Source: Thermococcus sp.
GTDB lineage: Archaea; Methanobacteriota_B; Thermococci; Thermococcales; Thermococcaceae
Direction: 5' to 3'
Length of the DNA: 5,480 nt
Assembly (NCBI GenBank): GCA_021160985.1
Contig: JAGHBN010000024.1
Location: 1-5,480, forward strand
Shown: one piece after another, positions 5,182 through 5,480 of the stretch
Position numbering within the stretch: position 1 is the stretch's first letter
Layout of the letters: each line of letters opens with the position of its first letter
The notes under the pieces: generated by a model
Told to the model about the DNA's origin: nothing
Database searches by the model: none
Seen by the model: the letters and a program-made list of their open reading frames with translations, nothing else
Translations under genes and position numbers: made by a program

Positions 5182-5480
5182 GCACTCCCTCTTCTTCGGC
5201 TCTTCTCCAAAGACTGCCCTGTAGAGCTTCTTGAACTCCTCCCATGAGCCCCTTATCACAGGGTGCTTCGGGATGAATGGAATCTCGTCCTCCGGGAGGG
5301 TGGAAAGCTCGAAGGTGCCTATCCTCTTGGCTATGCCCACTATTTCCTCCTTGTCGAGGCCGATGAGCGGTCTGTAAATCGGCAGGTCGCTCGCCTGGCT
5401 GACGATGTACATGTTTTCAAGGGTCTGGCTCGCCACCTGGCCGAGGGAGTCGCCCATGACGATACCCTTCGCCCCAAACT
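5179..5480 (-). CDS. Second ThiI-type PP-loop protein, C-terminal part
   Basis: The frame is open through the right edge (first complete codon at 5478), so the PP-loop and any CxxC lie outside the window. The visible 99 residues begin FGAKGIVMGDSLGQVASQT and align along their length with the complete ThiI-like protein at 2956-3546: the GDSLGQVASQTL signature, the LPIYRPLIGLDKEEIV segment, then GTFELS and FIPKHPVIRGS. The two are paralogues of the same stand-alone architecture and probably use ATP to activate a substrate for thiolation. One difference stands out. Where the other protein has Cys167 (EEPCPFVPKYP), this one has Ile (EDEIPFIPKHP), while a Cys ends the chain (KKREC). The ATG at 5457 lies inside the signature motif and is not the start. 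The stop is eight bases from the DUF998 gene, forming an operon with it. Whether THUMP domains precede it cannot be seen. Confidence 0.82.
   Translation of the reverse strand, partial: FGAKGIVMGDSLGQVASQTLENMYIVSQASDLPIYRPLIGLDKEEIVGIAKRIGTFELSTLPEDEIPFIPKHPVIRGSWEEFKKLYRAVFGEEPKKREC

Noticed and set aside
1..5480. Search for a defence island, CRISPR array, toxin-antitoxin pair, tRNA or mobile element.
   Set aside because: No repeat array, transposase, nuclease, cloverleaf or small paired toxin-like ORFs were seen; the genes are metabolic, RNA-modification-like or membrane proteins.

Overview
The window reads as chromosomal DNA of a hyperthermophilic archaeon of the Thermococcales, most likely Thermococcus. 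The evidence is an ADP-forming acyl-CoA synthetase beta subunit, GGTGA/GAGGTG-type ribosome binding sites, archaeal BRE/TATA promoters (purine-rich stretch followed by TTTTTAAG or TTTATAAG), short leaders, and coding DNA of about 50-57% GC that is rich in Glu, Lys and Ile. No tRNA, rRNA, CRISPR array, transposase or phage gene is visible.

Layout. The 3' end of the ADP-forming acyl-CoA synthetase beta subunit gene (1-369, +) ends at a hairpin plus T-tract. Every other gene is on the minus strand. In their own direction of transcription, from the right edge, these are: a partial ThiI-like PP-loop protein (5480-5179); a six-helix DUF998 membrane protein (5169-4615) coupled to it; a hairpin; an AT-rich gene for a membrane-anchored protein of unknown function (4526-3759); a second, complete ThiI-like PP-loop protein (3546-2956); a cysteine-synthase-family PLP enzyme (2879-1979) broken by an apparent one-base frameshift near its 5' end; a small membrane protein (1982-1656) overlapping it by ATGA; and an exported Kelch-type beta-propeller protein (1475-501) that converges on the synthetase gene.

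How the genes may work together. Two short ThiI-type PP-loop proteins and a cysteine-synthase-like enzyme within 3.5 kb suggest a sulfur-handling neighbourhood: cysteine is made by the PLP enzyme and sulfur is inserted into RNA or a cofactor by the PP-loop proteins. This is inferred from families and proximity. The PLP gene and the complete ThiI-like gene each appear to have their own promoter, so they are not clearly one operon.

The best candidates for something new are the frameshift in the cysteine-synthase-like gene, which sits at UUU-UGC with a cysteine codon in the A site, and the loss in one ThiI-like paralogue of a Cys that the other keeps in the probable Fe-S ligand set. The AT-rich gene lying between the two paralogues is also notable. 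I see no convincing defence system or other wholly new multi-gene system.
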